Part shown: positions 1 through 11,268 of the stretch, in pieces
Layout: each line of letters starts with the position of its first letter
How positions within the stretch are numbered: position 1 is the first letter of the stretch
Source: Quercus robur
Taxonomy: Eukaryota; Streptophyta; Magnoliopsida; Fagales; Fagaceae
Direction of reading: 5' to 3'
Assembly: GCF_932294415.1 (NCBI RefSeq)
Contig: NC_065535.1
Span: 9,419,282-9,483,281, forward strand
Length of the DNA stretch: 64,000 bases
Made by a program: the position numbers and the translations under genes
The notes under the pieces: model-generated
The model's input: only the letters and a program-made list of their open reading frames with translations
Databases searched by the model: none
What the model was told of the DNA's origin: nothing

Positions 1-297
1 TTACAAGATAAATTATAACTTATCCTGAGAAGATTTGTGATAAAAGTTGTATATTTGTTTAGGGTAGTAGATTTTTATTTTTATTTTGGAATGAGATGAC
101 CTTATCATTTACTTTGAGAAATCAATGTGAATATAAAAATAATTAAAAGTACATGCATGCCATCTCCCTAAAAGGAAAAATAGAATTGGTCGGGCCAGTC
201 TCGGTTAAACTCCAATATTACTGGAATTAGTCTGGCTGGCTTTCCTGTCATTACAGACAGCAAAACCAAAAACCAATCCCATTGAGATTCTCTAAAC

Positions 298-330
298 CAC
301 ACGTGTGACTCAAAGTTGGTACGGCACGTG
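298..330. promoter_or_regulatory. Paired G-boxes upstream of the Sec14-like gene
   Basis: Two CACGTG cores lie 25 bp apart, at 300-305 (inside the palindrome cacacgtgtg) and 325-330. G-boxes bind bZIP and bHLH factors in plants, and the ACGTGT context of the first also fits an ABA-response element. They lie about 600 bp before the likely 5'-UTR exon of the gene at 1974. The motifs are seen; the link to that gene is inferred from position. Confidence 0.4.
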
Positions 331-1973
331 CAGTAAAAAGTGAATGGAAAAGTAAAATCACTCTTTCTCTAGCAAAATAGATCTGATTCAGATCTATCTA
401 CTTTATGAGTAATGCGGACATTAAACATGGCATAATTTTATGCTATCATTCGTGATATGACTAGTAACTATTAGTAAGAGTGTATTTTCACATGACTTAT
501 TATTATCATATTTTTACTCATTACAACTAATCATATAATAAATTATATACAAAATTGTACCAAATTTAGTGCACATCACGTTACTCTTGCTTTATATTAC
601 AGTTCCCTCGTTCCACTGGAGGAGGGTCGGTTTCGTTGTCACAAGCCAAAAAAAGCAGAACAGTAGGTGGCTTTAGCATGTCACTTGTCAGCGCATCGTA
701 CGGATACTATACTATGCTATACTAGAATGACTGGTTTAGAACCCAATAAATATCAGGGTCTTCTGCCACAAAAAGACAATAGAAACTCCATCCCTCCCTC
801 TTTTCATTTCACACACAGTTTTCCTTCTCTCTCTTCTACCTGGTCCACTCTAATCGTAGAATACATGTTATTTCCGTGTAGAAGACTCACAAAAGTCTAG
901 ATAACCCATCTCTCTCTTGTGGTGGAGTAGGAGGTGCGTCTAGTTTCTTCAGCTTTTGTGTGAGTTCATATGCATTTTTCTCTCTTTGAAATGTGCATGT
1001 TTTCTGTCCAAATATATTATTTTTTTGTGATCAAATTACTGTCTTTTGAATTAGCGGATGGGTCTTTTTTTTTTTTTTTTTGGGTTATTAATAAATTAAT
1101 TTGGTATGAAAAGCTCAAGTGATTGCTCTTGGAAATACTTTGAGATCTTGATGTTATTTTTTGTTCATTTTTTATCATTGTTTTTGTTTTTGTTGTTAGT
1201 TTGTTACTTGTTTGGAGATAGAAAAGAAAAGAAAAGCTCAAGAAATTTTTATTATTCTTGAAATATGAAATACCTCCCACCTAAAATTAAGGGAAATAAA
1301 TGGTGTTTGTGTGGGTTAAGCAGAGGCTTTTGACTTAGGGACCATGTGATACTATAGGTGAATCTCAAAGTTCTAATTGCATTTCCTCTGCTCTGAGAAA
1401 GGAGCAGAATGAAAACTTAGTTCTTCAGATTTGAGTTTAGAGCTGTATAATTGGAATTAAAACATCTTAAGGTGATTGATTTTATTTGTATGGTTTCAAT
1501 TTGAGAATATTAACACAAGTCCAATTGCAATTTTAATTTTTCTGGGGGGAGGGGCTATATGCCTATATGACTCATGCTTCATCTGTTGATGTAAAATAAA
1601 TTTGGACAGTATATTAATAATATTCATAACAATTTATCGTTAATGTTGTTGTTTTAGTAATTCTTATATATATAATCACTTGGGTCAACGGGGGTTGGTA
1701 CTTACGGTGAACACAGAATTTGATCTAGACATCTAATAATATACAATGGATTTCTAATGTTGTATTTAAAAAAGAAAAAGAAGATGTCGTTTTTATCTAT
1801 CGTGTGATACATGCCTTTCTCATCCTGTTTGCCAGATTGTTGAGTGGCCATTTTCCTGTAAAAGCTGGTACAGAATACACACACATATTTGAATGTTCTT
1901 ATGTGATGTTTGATGTTGTAGGTTAAACTTGGTTGCCAAATTGTGGTATCAGACTACCAGAGAGGCAGAGACC
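331..1973 (+). other. Promoter and 5' leader of the Sec14-like gene, with a probable 5'-UTR intron
   Basis: No protein is evident here. A CT-rich stretch at 790-925 is typical of a plant transcription start region. A strong donor GTGAGT at 960 and a pyrimidine-rich acceptor ending at 1920 would remove an intron of about 960 bp from the leader, leaving a second leader exon that starts at 1921 and reaches the ATG at 1974. A T-run at 1063-1081 lies inside that intron. The splice sites are read by eye. Confidence 0.45.
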
Positions 1974-4069
1974 ATGTTTAGCCGTTGGACTAATTCTCAT
2001 CATGATCAGGAGAATGATCCACATCAGGCTGAGTTAAAGGTGATGATAAATTGGAAGTTGCAGAGATTGTGAAGACAATAATTCATTTGACTATGTTAAG
2101 CTCCTTTCAGTTTTTAAAATGCAATGGCTTTGCACCTGCTAGCCATCATTTCCATTGGTAGAAAATCTATCAAATAGCCTAACTCAACTGATCTAATCCC
2201 AAACACTTGGGTTAGGCACTAGACGGGTTCTTCTTCATGATTGAACTTTATCTATGGCATAGCTCTTTTTGGTGTCCAGTTGATATATAGAAACAGTTTT
2301 TGTGATAAAGGATCTCCTTTGTCATAATTGATTTTTACTTTTACAGTTCCACAGAAATAAGATTTTTCAGTTCAGCTTCGAAAATAGTAGATGTCATTAT
2401 TAATTTGCATGCAGGTCAATGAACTTAAGGATGCAATTGGACCTCAATCTGGACGTAGTTTACAGTTTTGTACCAATGCATGCTTTAGGAGATATTTGGA
2501 AGCTAGGAACTGGAATGTAGAGAAATCAAAAAAAATGTTGGAAGAGACACTCAAATGGAGATCAACCTTTAAACCTGAGGAAATTCGATGGGTATGTTGG
2601 GTTTGATATTCACATGTTCAGTAGTGCTTACAGAAGCCAGAAATTAATTCTGATAATAGTTCAATTGAAAATCACTATATATAATGATTTTGTTGCCAGA
2701 ATGAAGTTGCAATTGAAGGTGAGACTGGAAAAATATACAGAGCAAATTTTCATGACCGAAATGGGAGGAGTGTTCTTATACTAAGGCCAGGAATGCAGGT
2801 AGTATTTATTTAGCTAGCACAGATATTTCTTGTGGTTACTAGTTTTTGAAATTAATGTCTCTCCAAATGCTGCAGAACACTGCATCTTTGGATAATCAGA
2901 TGCGACATCTAGTGTATCTCTTAGAGAACGCTATCCTTAACCTTCCAGAGGGTCAAGAACAAATGTCATGGTTGATTGACTTCACTGGGTGGTCAATAAC
3001 CAACAATGTGCCCATCAAATCTGCTCGAGAGACTATCAATATTTTGCAGAATCACTACCCTGAGAGGCTCGCCATAGCATTTCTCTACAATCCCCCACGG
3101 ATTTTTGAAGCATTCTGGAAGGTTTGAGTTTAACCCTCCCTGATTGCACTCTGCTTCATCAATAAATAGCATAATGACCACTAGAATTGAAATTACTCAA
3201 ATGAATGAGTAGTAACTAAAGAATAAAACAAATATGGACCATTTTTCATGTGCTCTCTGTCCAGAAGAGGCTCATAGGTGATGTTAGCAGAAATAAGTTG
3301 AATATAGCAGAATAGTTGACTAAAGTACTTGCACAACAACTAGAAACCCGTTTATACTCCCTCCTGCACAAGGTTATTTGAACCAAGAGCCCTCTTTTTT
3401 AGAATGTTGATTTGTGGGATTGGTGTCCTCACCACTAATGTACGCTTGAAGATAAGAGCAGCATATGATTGTTGCTTGTTGGATAGATGGATGCCCTGTT
3501 TAGACCAAGTAGCTTAAAATATTGTAATCCTACGAATAGATGCTTCTATGCGCTAGCAGCTCCTACTATGTGTGACTAACATTGCATAGTGCTTTCCACA
3601 ACCTTAGGTAAATTTGCTGAAATAATCTTGAGGAATCACCCAGAAAAAATGAGAGAATTTAACCAAGATTTCTCTATATTCCAATCACCTTCTCCCTTTT
3701 TCTTTTTCTTTGTTCCTTTATGTACGATTCTTCTTTTAGGATATATAATGTGTTCTACTTCCAATTCAGATTGTCAAGTATTTCTTGGAGGCAAAGACAT
3801 TCCAGAAGGTGAAGTTTGTGTACCCTAAAAATAAAGATAGCGTGGAGCTCATGAGGACATACTTCGACGAGCAAAATCTTCCCAAAGAGTTTGGAGGAAA
3901 AGCCTTATTGAATTATGACTACGAGGAGTTCTCAAAAATGATGACTCAAGATGATGTCAAATCCGCTGCCCTGTGGGGATTGGACATCAAGCTTCAACAA
4001 GCTGGCAATGGATATTCAGGAGCTGAGGTGGCTCCGGAGCCAGTGTGTCTTGCACCAGCAGCTAGCTGA
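1974..4069 (+). CDS. Sec14-like CRAL-TRIO lipid-transfer protein, five coding exons, 295 aa
   Basis: The exons are 1974-2039, 2415-2591, 2700-2798, 2876-3121 and 3770-4069. All join in frame at GT/AG sites and sum to 295 codons plus TGA. Residues about 35-80 form the CRAL-TRIO N-terminal helical region (RRYLEARNWNVEKSKKMLEE). Residues about 85-245 form the CRAL-TRIO lipid-binding fold, with the conserved WLIDFTGW strand, the NHYPERL helix, FLYNPPRIFEAFW and the family signature LPKEFGG at residues 233-239. Proteins of this fold bind and exchange phosphatidylinositol and other lipids between membranes, and short single-domain plant members such as this are soluble or peripherally bound. There is no GOLD or nodulin extension, so this is the short class. 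The start is the first ATG after the leader acceptor. The tail after residue 265 is low in complexity and variable. The gene looks intact. The lipid specificity cannot be read from the sequence. Confidence 0.88.
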
Positions 4070-4101
4070 GCCAACTATGCTAATGCCCATTGTATTATGG
4101 T

Positions 4102-4107
4102 AATAAA
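4102..4107 (+). terminator. Likely poly(A) signal of the Sec14-like gene
   Basis: AATAAA occurs 33 bp after the stop codon in a T- and A-rich context. Plant signals are degenerate and others may be used further on. Confidence 0.4.
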
Positions 4108-4409
4108 GTTATAGAATTCTCACCATGCCTGAAATGCTTGTTGGACTGACTAAAAGAGATGGATCTGAATTTAACTAAGAGTAGCCGTAAGTGTTGTTCC
4201 GGCTTAGGATAAACAAATTCAATGTCCACTCCCTACTATCTAACAGGGGAATTTATCTATTTTTAATATACCTCACTTTGTTGCCAACATCATCCTCCCA
4301 TCTCACCTTGAAATATAGATGTGAAGTGAAATAGGCATATGATGGCATGGGTCCCCTTACTAGCTTCCTCGAAGTAAAGAAATGAAAGAATTCCGGCATA
4401 TGATGGGTT

Positions 4410-5085
4410 TATCTCTTTCTCTTGCGTTTGCCATTGTGATAAATCATTTTTCATGAATGATCCTGCATAATATCTGACACCGTTGTTTATTATTATGATG
4501 ATTATTATTATGACAGAAACTGTTGTTTCACCTTCACACCTTGTTCTCAGGACTCGATTCTCCCTATAATGCCATATCATATGATGCTCTCTCTCTCTCT
4601 CTCTCTCTCTCATCCTTGTGGATAAACATAGTTTACAATGACAAATTGGAATATACCTGACATATTGTTGAGAAGATGTAACTTGGGTAAAGGGTGAATA
4701 TATGTGATGGACCAACATAAATCTGTCATATAAGCACCACTAGATGGAAGAATAAATGGCGAGACTGCACCAAAGTAGGACGTTCTATCTCTTTCTCTTG
4801 CGCTTTCCATTGTGATAAATCATTTTTCATGAAAGATCCTGCATAATATCTGACACCGCTGTTTATTATTATGATGATGATTATTATTATATTTTTATGA
4901 TAGAAACTGTTTTTTTTTTTTTTTTTTTAATCAATGCATAACATATGACATTTCTTATCCTATAAATTCCACAAATTCTGCATTTAGGTGAGTTGAGCCC
5001 CGAACTTCCTTGATGGTACATTTTACTATTTCACCACACCTTGTTCTCGGGACTCGGTTCTCCCTATAATGCCATATCATATGAT

Positions 5086-5122
<37 letters not shown>

Positions 5123-5296
5123 CTTGTGGATAAGCATAGTTTACAATGACAAATTGGAATATACCAGACATATTGTTGAGTAGATGTAACTTGGGTAAAG
5201 GGTGATTTTACGTGATGGACCAACATAAATCGGTCATATAAGCACCACTAGATGGAAGAATAAATGGCGAAACTGCACCAAGGTAGGGCATTCTAC
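4410..5296. repeat. Local tandem duplication (about 380-bp unit, two copies) with CT microsatellites
   Basis: The first unit covers about 4410-4787 and the second about 4788-5296. Both run in order through a ctttctcttgcg start, a TTATTATTATGATGATTATT stretch, a tract ending in catatgatgc(tc)n and an aataaatggcga end. The (CT)n tracts are at about 4590-4611 and 5088-5119 and differ in length. The second unit is longer because it carries an extra segment at about 4911-5025. Part of the unit's right end recurs near 14.08 kb as the left edge of a larger duplicated block. Confidence 0.85.
4911..5025 (-). mobile_element. Probable truncated retroposon in the second duplicate unit
   Basis: About 115 bp present in the second unit but missing from the first begins with a run of about 20 T on the plus strand, so the inserted strand ends in poly(A) on the minus strand. 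The body has a weak tRNA B-box-like word (gttcgggg) but no clear A box. It could be a SINE fragment. The target duplication is too short to be certain. Confidence 0.4.
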
Positions 5297-6535
5297 ACTG
5301 ACAGCTACTTTTCACCAGTCATGATAAATTAGAGGGTTGGTGATCCATTAAAACCAGGCTTTAGGCATAGATGATTTTTTTGCTTGGATTGAAGAGTCCT
5401 TACTTTTTAGAACAAGCTCTTCTCCCGGATGTAGTTTTTATTTCTCCATCTGAATAAAATTCTTAGTCTTCCCATAAAAAAAAATGGCAACTTAGCTGAA
5501 GGGATGAAGATGGTGCATAAACACAGCAAGAATAGGAACTATTTCCTATACATCACTTGATACAAGCATACGCATTTAAACTGTTGACAATAGTTTTTAT
5601 ACAACCTTTTGTCTAGGTTGCTGGGCTAAAGTCCCATGATGAAAGAGAATCTAGTAAATCTAGAGGTAGAGCAATCATAGAACCATGAAAGAAAGTGGCA
5701 ATTATCCACTCTTTTGAACTTAACGAGTTTTTTTAAATCATTAGTGTTATCATCATGCCATATTACCAATATAGTACGCAATTTTAATTACAAGCACTCC
5801 ATAAAAGGATTCAACATTTATTACAAGCACTTCATAACAAAATTCAAAGTAGACACATAATCATCTGAATAGAACACTACACTTTCTTGCTGCTTTCAAA
5901 GAGAAGAATGTAAAAGATTCAAGATTGATCCAAAGCTAAAAGCATCCTAACTATGGAGAAGGAAAATGTATGATTACAAAAAAATGCCAAAATGCAGGAG
6001 AACTTAGGGGCTACATCTCGAAACTTAGATCAAGATGTCGGTACTAATGAAGAAAATACAAGAAATGAATGATTAAAAAGCTCTGAAATTCTGCAGCTAG
6101 TAAAAGGCAAAGAAGGCCATATGCCAAAAAAGGCAAAGAAAAGATCTCTTGAAAAGTGGAACCGAATTTGAGTGTTTCAAAACTTATACAGAAAACAAAG
6201 ATACTGAAGCTCTTGACTCGATACAAATGTGTACCCCACAAATGTGTACCCCTCATCCCTAAATGTGCAATTGTGCATGCCTACTCATTCACATAGATTA
6301 TAAATTCTCTAATAGAATGCAAATTTTATTTATGAAAGTACACATGATTGATACATAACAGCAACTCAACAAAACTTATAAGATTGATTTCTTTGATGTT
6401 GGGGGAAAATTTGCAGTCATCTATTACAGGAGTATAGCAACTACTAAAATAGTTTTCTCATGGCTATATCAACAGTAGAATGCAATCAATGCATGTTATA
6501 GTGACACCATCTTAAATTAAGGACAGGAATTTAAC
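5236..6535. repeat. Left copy of a 1.2-1.3 kb duplicated intronic/intergenic block
   Basis: This block matches 14066-15287 in the same orientation through many shared stretches, for example acaaccttttgtctaggt, gtcccatgatgaaagata/gag and gattgatttctttgatgttggg. The right copy lies inside the intron of the minus-strand At1g01500-like gene. The left copy has no recognisable exons around it, so it may be a relic of a duplicated gene region that lost its coding parts. The copies differ by many substitutions and small indels, so the duplication is old. Confidence 0.8.
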
Positions 6536-7130
6536 TTAACTTAAAACAAAGAAATCATAAGTTGAACCATCCAAAGGCATCTAGGAAAGGAACAATGAAG
6601 ACAACTGACCCTCATCCTCAATCTGGTTGGCGATGGTGAAACTGTGCACCATACACTATCTTTTGCCTCTGTATTAACTGAAGAGTTGCATTAGTCCACT
6701 CTCCAGCCCCAGTTTTCAAGAGGCAACCTTTTGAGGAAAAATATATTCTGTAGATAATTTCCTAAGGCTGCTTGGAGACAAGCTACATAGAACCAAGAGT
6801 CCCTTCAAAAAAGCCTGAGAAGGCCAATAATGACCCATAAATCTTTGCCTCCTAACTTAGCCAATATGGCATATGAATCTGATAACCCATAGGTCTTAAT
6901 TGAAGCTAGAATAAAAGGGGAAAAGTACACAACCTCGCTGTTGTTTCTCCCTAGGACATGGAATCCACTGAAGTTTTAAATGTAACACTTCACCCCTGTG
7001 GTATTGTTATATATGTAAAGTAATAAATATCCATCAAGATAAACAATAAATTGCTAAGGTAATAGCACGTGTTGATATTCAGAGTTACATTTCGATATAA
7101 AAAAATACCGCATGTGGGTTTTGTGTTATA
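6536..7130. other. Intergenic DNA, no gene seen
   Basis: This AT-rich stretch contains no reading frame that can be assigned. A run at 6600-6900 is less AT-rich than its surroundings and on the minus strand has short open pieces broken by stops. It could be a decayed exon, but no family is recognised. Confidence 0.4.
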
Positions 7131-7135
7131 CTTAA

Positions 7136-7916
7136 TGTAGGGGTAAAATTCTCAAGTCAACAATGGGCCTTGGGCCCCGCACGGAGTCCAGCCATGACCA
7201 AAAGGGGAAAAGGAGGACCAAAAAACTTCCAGCCCAACCCTGTTGAGCCCAACTTATTTAAAAAGAGGTTCGAGGAGGAATGTCTCCTCGGACACACCAA
7301 ATACGGGCCCAATGTGCGCCCCATCCACAGTGAAGAATCATCCGAAACAAATGTGGGTAGTAGGATGAGCCTCACAAAGCAGGAAGAAGGAAGAAAATGT
7401 AAGACATCCAAGGGGAGACCACAACTGCCGCATTAAATGCAAGGAAGCTACTTTTCCAGCCGCATTAATGTGGAGAAGACAGGCGAATAGTGTTACATTG
7501 GCCAATGCAACTCACAGAAAGATAAGGTGGATGTCCGATGGGACAGACACTCAAGTGAAAGTTCAGATGATTAACAAGTGTAAGGCTTTTATCAATTTAA
7601 GGAGGCTATATAAGAGAAGGAAATCCCCATGAAGAAGGGATCGGAAATTTGAAAACAAAAGGAGATAGGAAGAAAGAGCAAGGCAATAGTCTTTGATCAG
7701 AACCAGAGGTGCACCTATACGTTTCCTCGGACTGAGTATCCTGTGGACATTAAGGAGATATTCTTACGTTCAAACTGCTGCATGGCATGCAATTAACTAA
7801 CGTTCACTTCGTCCAGCCCTAGTTCTGTAACCCACTCTCTACAAATTCATTGTCTAGGGTTCTTTGGGCCAGAATCACTTACTTGTCGGGCCTGGGCCCC
7901 AAAGACCGACCCTACA
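7136..7916 (+). mobile_element. Solo LTR of a Tat-like Gypsy family (781 bp)
   Basis: The stretch begins TGTAGGGG and ends CCCTACA. It is flanked by a 5-bp target duplication, cttaa, at 7131-7135 and 7917-7921. A TATA box (ggctatataagag) is at about 7604-7614. It shares short blocks with the LTR of the 11-kb element at 32.5 kb, including the caactcaca...gatgat-aacaagtgtaagg tract before the TATA box and the CTCCTCGGAC inverted repeat at 7268-7293. With intact ends, a TSD and no internal region, it is best read as the product of LTR-LTR recombination. Confidence 0.9.
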
Positions 7917-7921
7917 CTTAA

Positions 7922-8887
7922 TATCCCATAGGGTTAAGTGTTACATAATTAACAGTTTATTTTTACATATAAAATAACACCACACGTGGGTTTAGTGTTA
8001 CACTCATTACTTAGATTTTGTGTTTTTATGGAAAACTACAGGAAGATTTGTAAATTTTTTCTCAAGAACAAATTGCAAATATGCTTATCAATAGGTCACT
8101 TTCAAAAACACAGTCACCTCACCCCTCTTTCATTAAGGACTAACCGAACCCATAATTAAGATCTCTAAATCATTTTATCAATAGGCCACCTAAAATAAAT
8201 AAATAAAATCTAAGTGATTTGTACAGGTTAATCATCTGTATCAATAATGACATCACTAGAAGCACTCTTGAAGGATTTTCAGATCCCAAAATAATCAAAT
8301 CAAACCCAATTTTATTTTTCAACTAACACCATTTCATTTCCCCTACTTAATAGCAAACTCCAAGTTCCAACATAACTAATAAGGATAATTTCAATATGTA
8401 GTAATGTTTATTTTATTGAGTAAGGTTGTAAACTTAGTCTACAATCAATTTTGTAACTAAACTTTATCATTTCATCAATTAAATCATAACAGGAAAAAAT
8501 ATGACAAAATTTCTATTCCTACCAAGGGTCATTTCGTCAATTATTCCTCAGCTCAAATCAAATGAGTTTCAAGGAGTGGCTTGAGATAGTTATCAAACCA
8601 ACTCGTGACTCTATCACTGCACATAACTAATTCTGTTATGCAAAAGAACTAACTCCCCGTTAACTATCCAAGTCAACCTTTCACTGTCCAAAATTTCTGA
8701 TTGACTCCCATCTAAAAGATCAACGGCTTAGATTCGAAAATCAAAATTTATACTATTACAACAAACTAGCCCCGCTAAAAAAACCCGCATAATCCATGGT
8801 ATATAAAAACTTAAAAAAGCAAGAGCAATTCTAACAGCTTTTCACTCCTAAATTTTCAAGCTCTTCAAAATCTCTCTCACAGAATCC
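7922..8887 (+). other. Upstream region of the TM9SF-like relic
   Basis: AT-rich DNA with no gene. A likely TATA element (ggtatataaaaac) at about 8798-8810 stands about 80 bp before the ATG at 8888, and a pyrimidine-rich leader follows, so the relic may still have a promoter. Confidence 0.45.
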
Positions 8888-9903
8888 ATGGCTCGTAGAG
8901 TAAGAACACCGTTGAATTTCTTTGTTCTGATACTGATTGTTCTTCCAACTTTGGTATTCGCAATTCGAACTCTGAGAAATGCGCCTTTAAGTGAGGAAGA
9001 TCGTCAGTACAATGAAGGAGATTATATTCCTCTGTTCGCCAACAAAGTTTATTCTAATCAAGAAGATTCATGGTAATTTCTCTTTGAATCTCATCTGTTC
9101 AACATTTTCTAATGTTCTTCCATGTGAATTTGAATTTGAGCTTGCTTTACTTTAGTTGCTGAGATTTTTTTTTTTTGGTTTAAAGTAATGGAAATTTTAG
9201 GTCTCAATATTTTGATTTTGATTCAGAAAAACTGTTTAATTTCTAGAGAAAATGATCTTAAGTATATCATTTGTTCATTGTTAGTGAGCGAAAGTAATAA
9301 AGTTCAATTCCATTAGACTGAAATACGTCTTTTCCAGCACTTGCCAAACAGAGCATTACAGGTCTTTAATTTTGTTCTCAAAATTTGTTTATACTTGTGT
9401 GAATGCCTAAGATTATCTGTAGTGATCTCTCATCAAATCAAAAGGAAAAAGAAAAAATTTACTTTCAGTTCAATCTTTGATTTTGTTATAATGTCTGCAG
9501 GCGCAGGCCTCAGGCCTGAGCGTTCATATTTTGAGCTTCATGATATTACTTATAAATGGAGAGAAAAATTTTCATTACATTAATCCTCTTTTATTTATTT
9601 ATTTATATTTTTCTGGGCCTCCTTATGAACTTGATGCATCTCTGTTTGTATATTAATTCGAAAGTTTTTTCCACATGCAGTGAGGAATATTCATATTTTG
9701 ATTTGCCATTCTGCTCTCCTGGAGGTAAGAATAACTTTTTAACTCTCTTGGTTTGTGGAAAAATCATTTACATTATCTGCTCTCACATTATTATAAATAT
9801 ATAAATTATAAAATTTAACTTTGTTACAATTTTACAATTTGCACATATTCGTCTTATGAACATAGTTTCTAGGCATATATAATTAATTCATTGATTCTAT
9901 TGT

Positions 9904-9957
9904 AATTAGAGACATTCAGATTAACCAAAAAAAAAAAAATTAGAGACATTCAGATTA
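9904..9957 (+). mobile_element. Micro-retroposon: poly(A) insert with 20-bp target duplication
   Basis: A 20-bp word occurs at 9904-9923 and again at 9938-9957. Between them lie only acc and about 11 A. This is the product expected from target-primed insertion of a transcript copied for little more than its tail. It lies in the second intron of the TM9SF relic. Confidence 0.75.
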
Positions 9958-10185
9958 TAATCCACTACAATTATGATTGGAAAATTGTTAGTTGCAAACA
10001 AGTTTAGAGCTCTCTTTATATAACTTACTATATGGCAATTTATAAGACCATCCATATGTAGTTTTCATCATGTAACTTTTTTTAATTAGTTATGTAATTT
10101 GTCTATATATTTGTATAATATCTAAAAGTTGATGGATAGCATTTATTATTGTTACACTCTTGTTGAGCCCTATTAGCGTAGCATT

Positions 10186-10450
10186 TCAGTCTAATTTGGT
10201 CCCATTTAGTTTATTTTAGTCCCGTTCGATCTATTTTGGTACAATTCAGTCTACTCAGGTCCTATCGGTCCACTTATGTCCAATTCGGTCCATTTAGTCT
10301 ACTTCGGTTCTATTCGGTCTACTTAGGTCCTAACGATCCACTTCGGTTTTATACGGTCCATTTGGTCCACTTTTGTCCTATCAATCCACTTGGGTCTCAT
10401 TCGGTTTATTTAGTCCAATTCGGTCCAATATAGTCCATTTGCTCTATTTT
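10186..10450 (+). repeat. Degenerate GGTCC-type minisatellite in an intron
   Basis: About 265 bp are built from short related words such as ttcggtcca, tttagtcca, cttaggtcc and atcggtcca. The spacing is roughly 9-10 bp, often as pairs of about 19-20 bp. Strand composition is strongly skewed (C poor in A context, T rich). It lies inside the second intron of the TM9SF relic. No family name is known to me. Confidence 0.7.
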
Positions 10451-10975
10451 GGACTAATTGAACATTTAAATTAATTCTTTTTGTAGGTTTCCTTTTCAAT
10501 TTTGAACTCAAAAATTTTTTTCTTAATTTTTAGGTTGAAAAGTATGAAATTTTATTCTATTTGAGCCAAATTCTTTAATTTTTTGGTTTAAAAATACAAA
10601 CAAAATAGGTATTAGAAATTAGAGATATTGGCTAAAAAATGAATAAGTAAAAATGATAAATATTCAAAAGATTACCTTAAAACTCAAGTTTCAATAATAT
10701 AGGCATTCTACTTATATTTGAAATGAAAAGAAAAAAATAAATGCTACCATCCTAAACTTATATAGTACTTTTAACTTAATGTAACATGTTACATGTGTTC
10801 CATGAAATGTAGACTGTACATTTTTTTATAAATATCTTGAATAGGTTCAAATTAGTCTACTAATTATAGTATATTTGAAAAAAAAATCATTTTAATAACA
10901 TAATTAATAGTCATGAATATTGGATAGTCTTATAAATCATCATGTAATAGTCATGATTAGCATTCCTATGCACTT

Positions 10976-11268
10976 ACCACCGAGAAAGGTGGTCTAGTGG
11001 TCTTGGTGCAAACACAACTGCAGCGCTGCTTGAGGTCCCATGTTTGAACCCCAATGGGTGGAATGTGGGAATTCCCTCCTACAGCTAGTCTAAGGGTACT
11101 AGCCTTCTTGTAGGGTTAGGGTGAGATCTGTTGTCATCCAGACAGCAATAGTTATGACTCAATCCAACATTCCCTAGTAGGTAGTGCCCCAATAGTCACA
11201 CCCATGAGGGTCTGCCACAATGGTCGCCCCCGCTCACCCATTTCATTCATCAAAAAAAAAAAAAAAAA
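10976..11268 (+). mobile_element. tRNA-derived SINE with 17-bp target duplication
   Basis: The element starts with a tRNA-like head: A-box-like ggtggtctagtggtc and, about 45 bp on, B-box-like tgtttgaacccc. A body of about 200 bp follows, with a tail ...cattcatc plus about 17 A. A 17-bp target duplication lies at 10959-10975 and 11269-11285. Pol III boxes, A-tail and long TSD together define a SINE. It landed 24 bp before the acceptor of exon 3 of the TM9SF relic, close to where a branch point and pyrimidine tract would be. Confidence 0.9.

Noticed and set aside
1017-1280. 87-codon minus-strand frame in the leader intron
   Set aside because: It is lysine- and serine-rich from T-rich plus-strand DNA and lies inside the inferred 5'-UTR intron.
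7157-7436. Frames of 84-88 codons on both strands
   Set aside because: They lie within the solo LTR and overlap each other; no protein is expected there.
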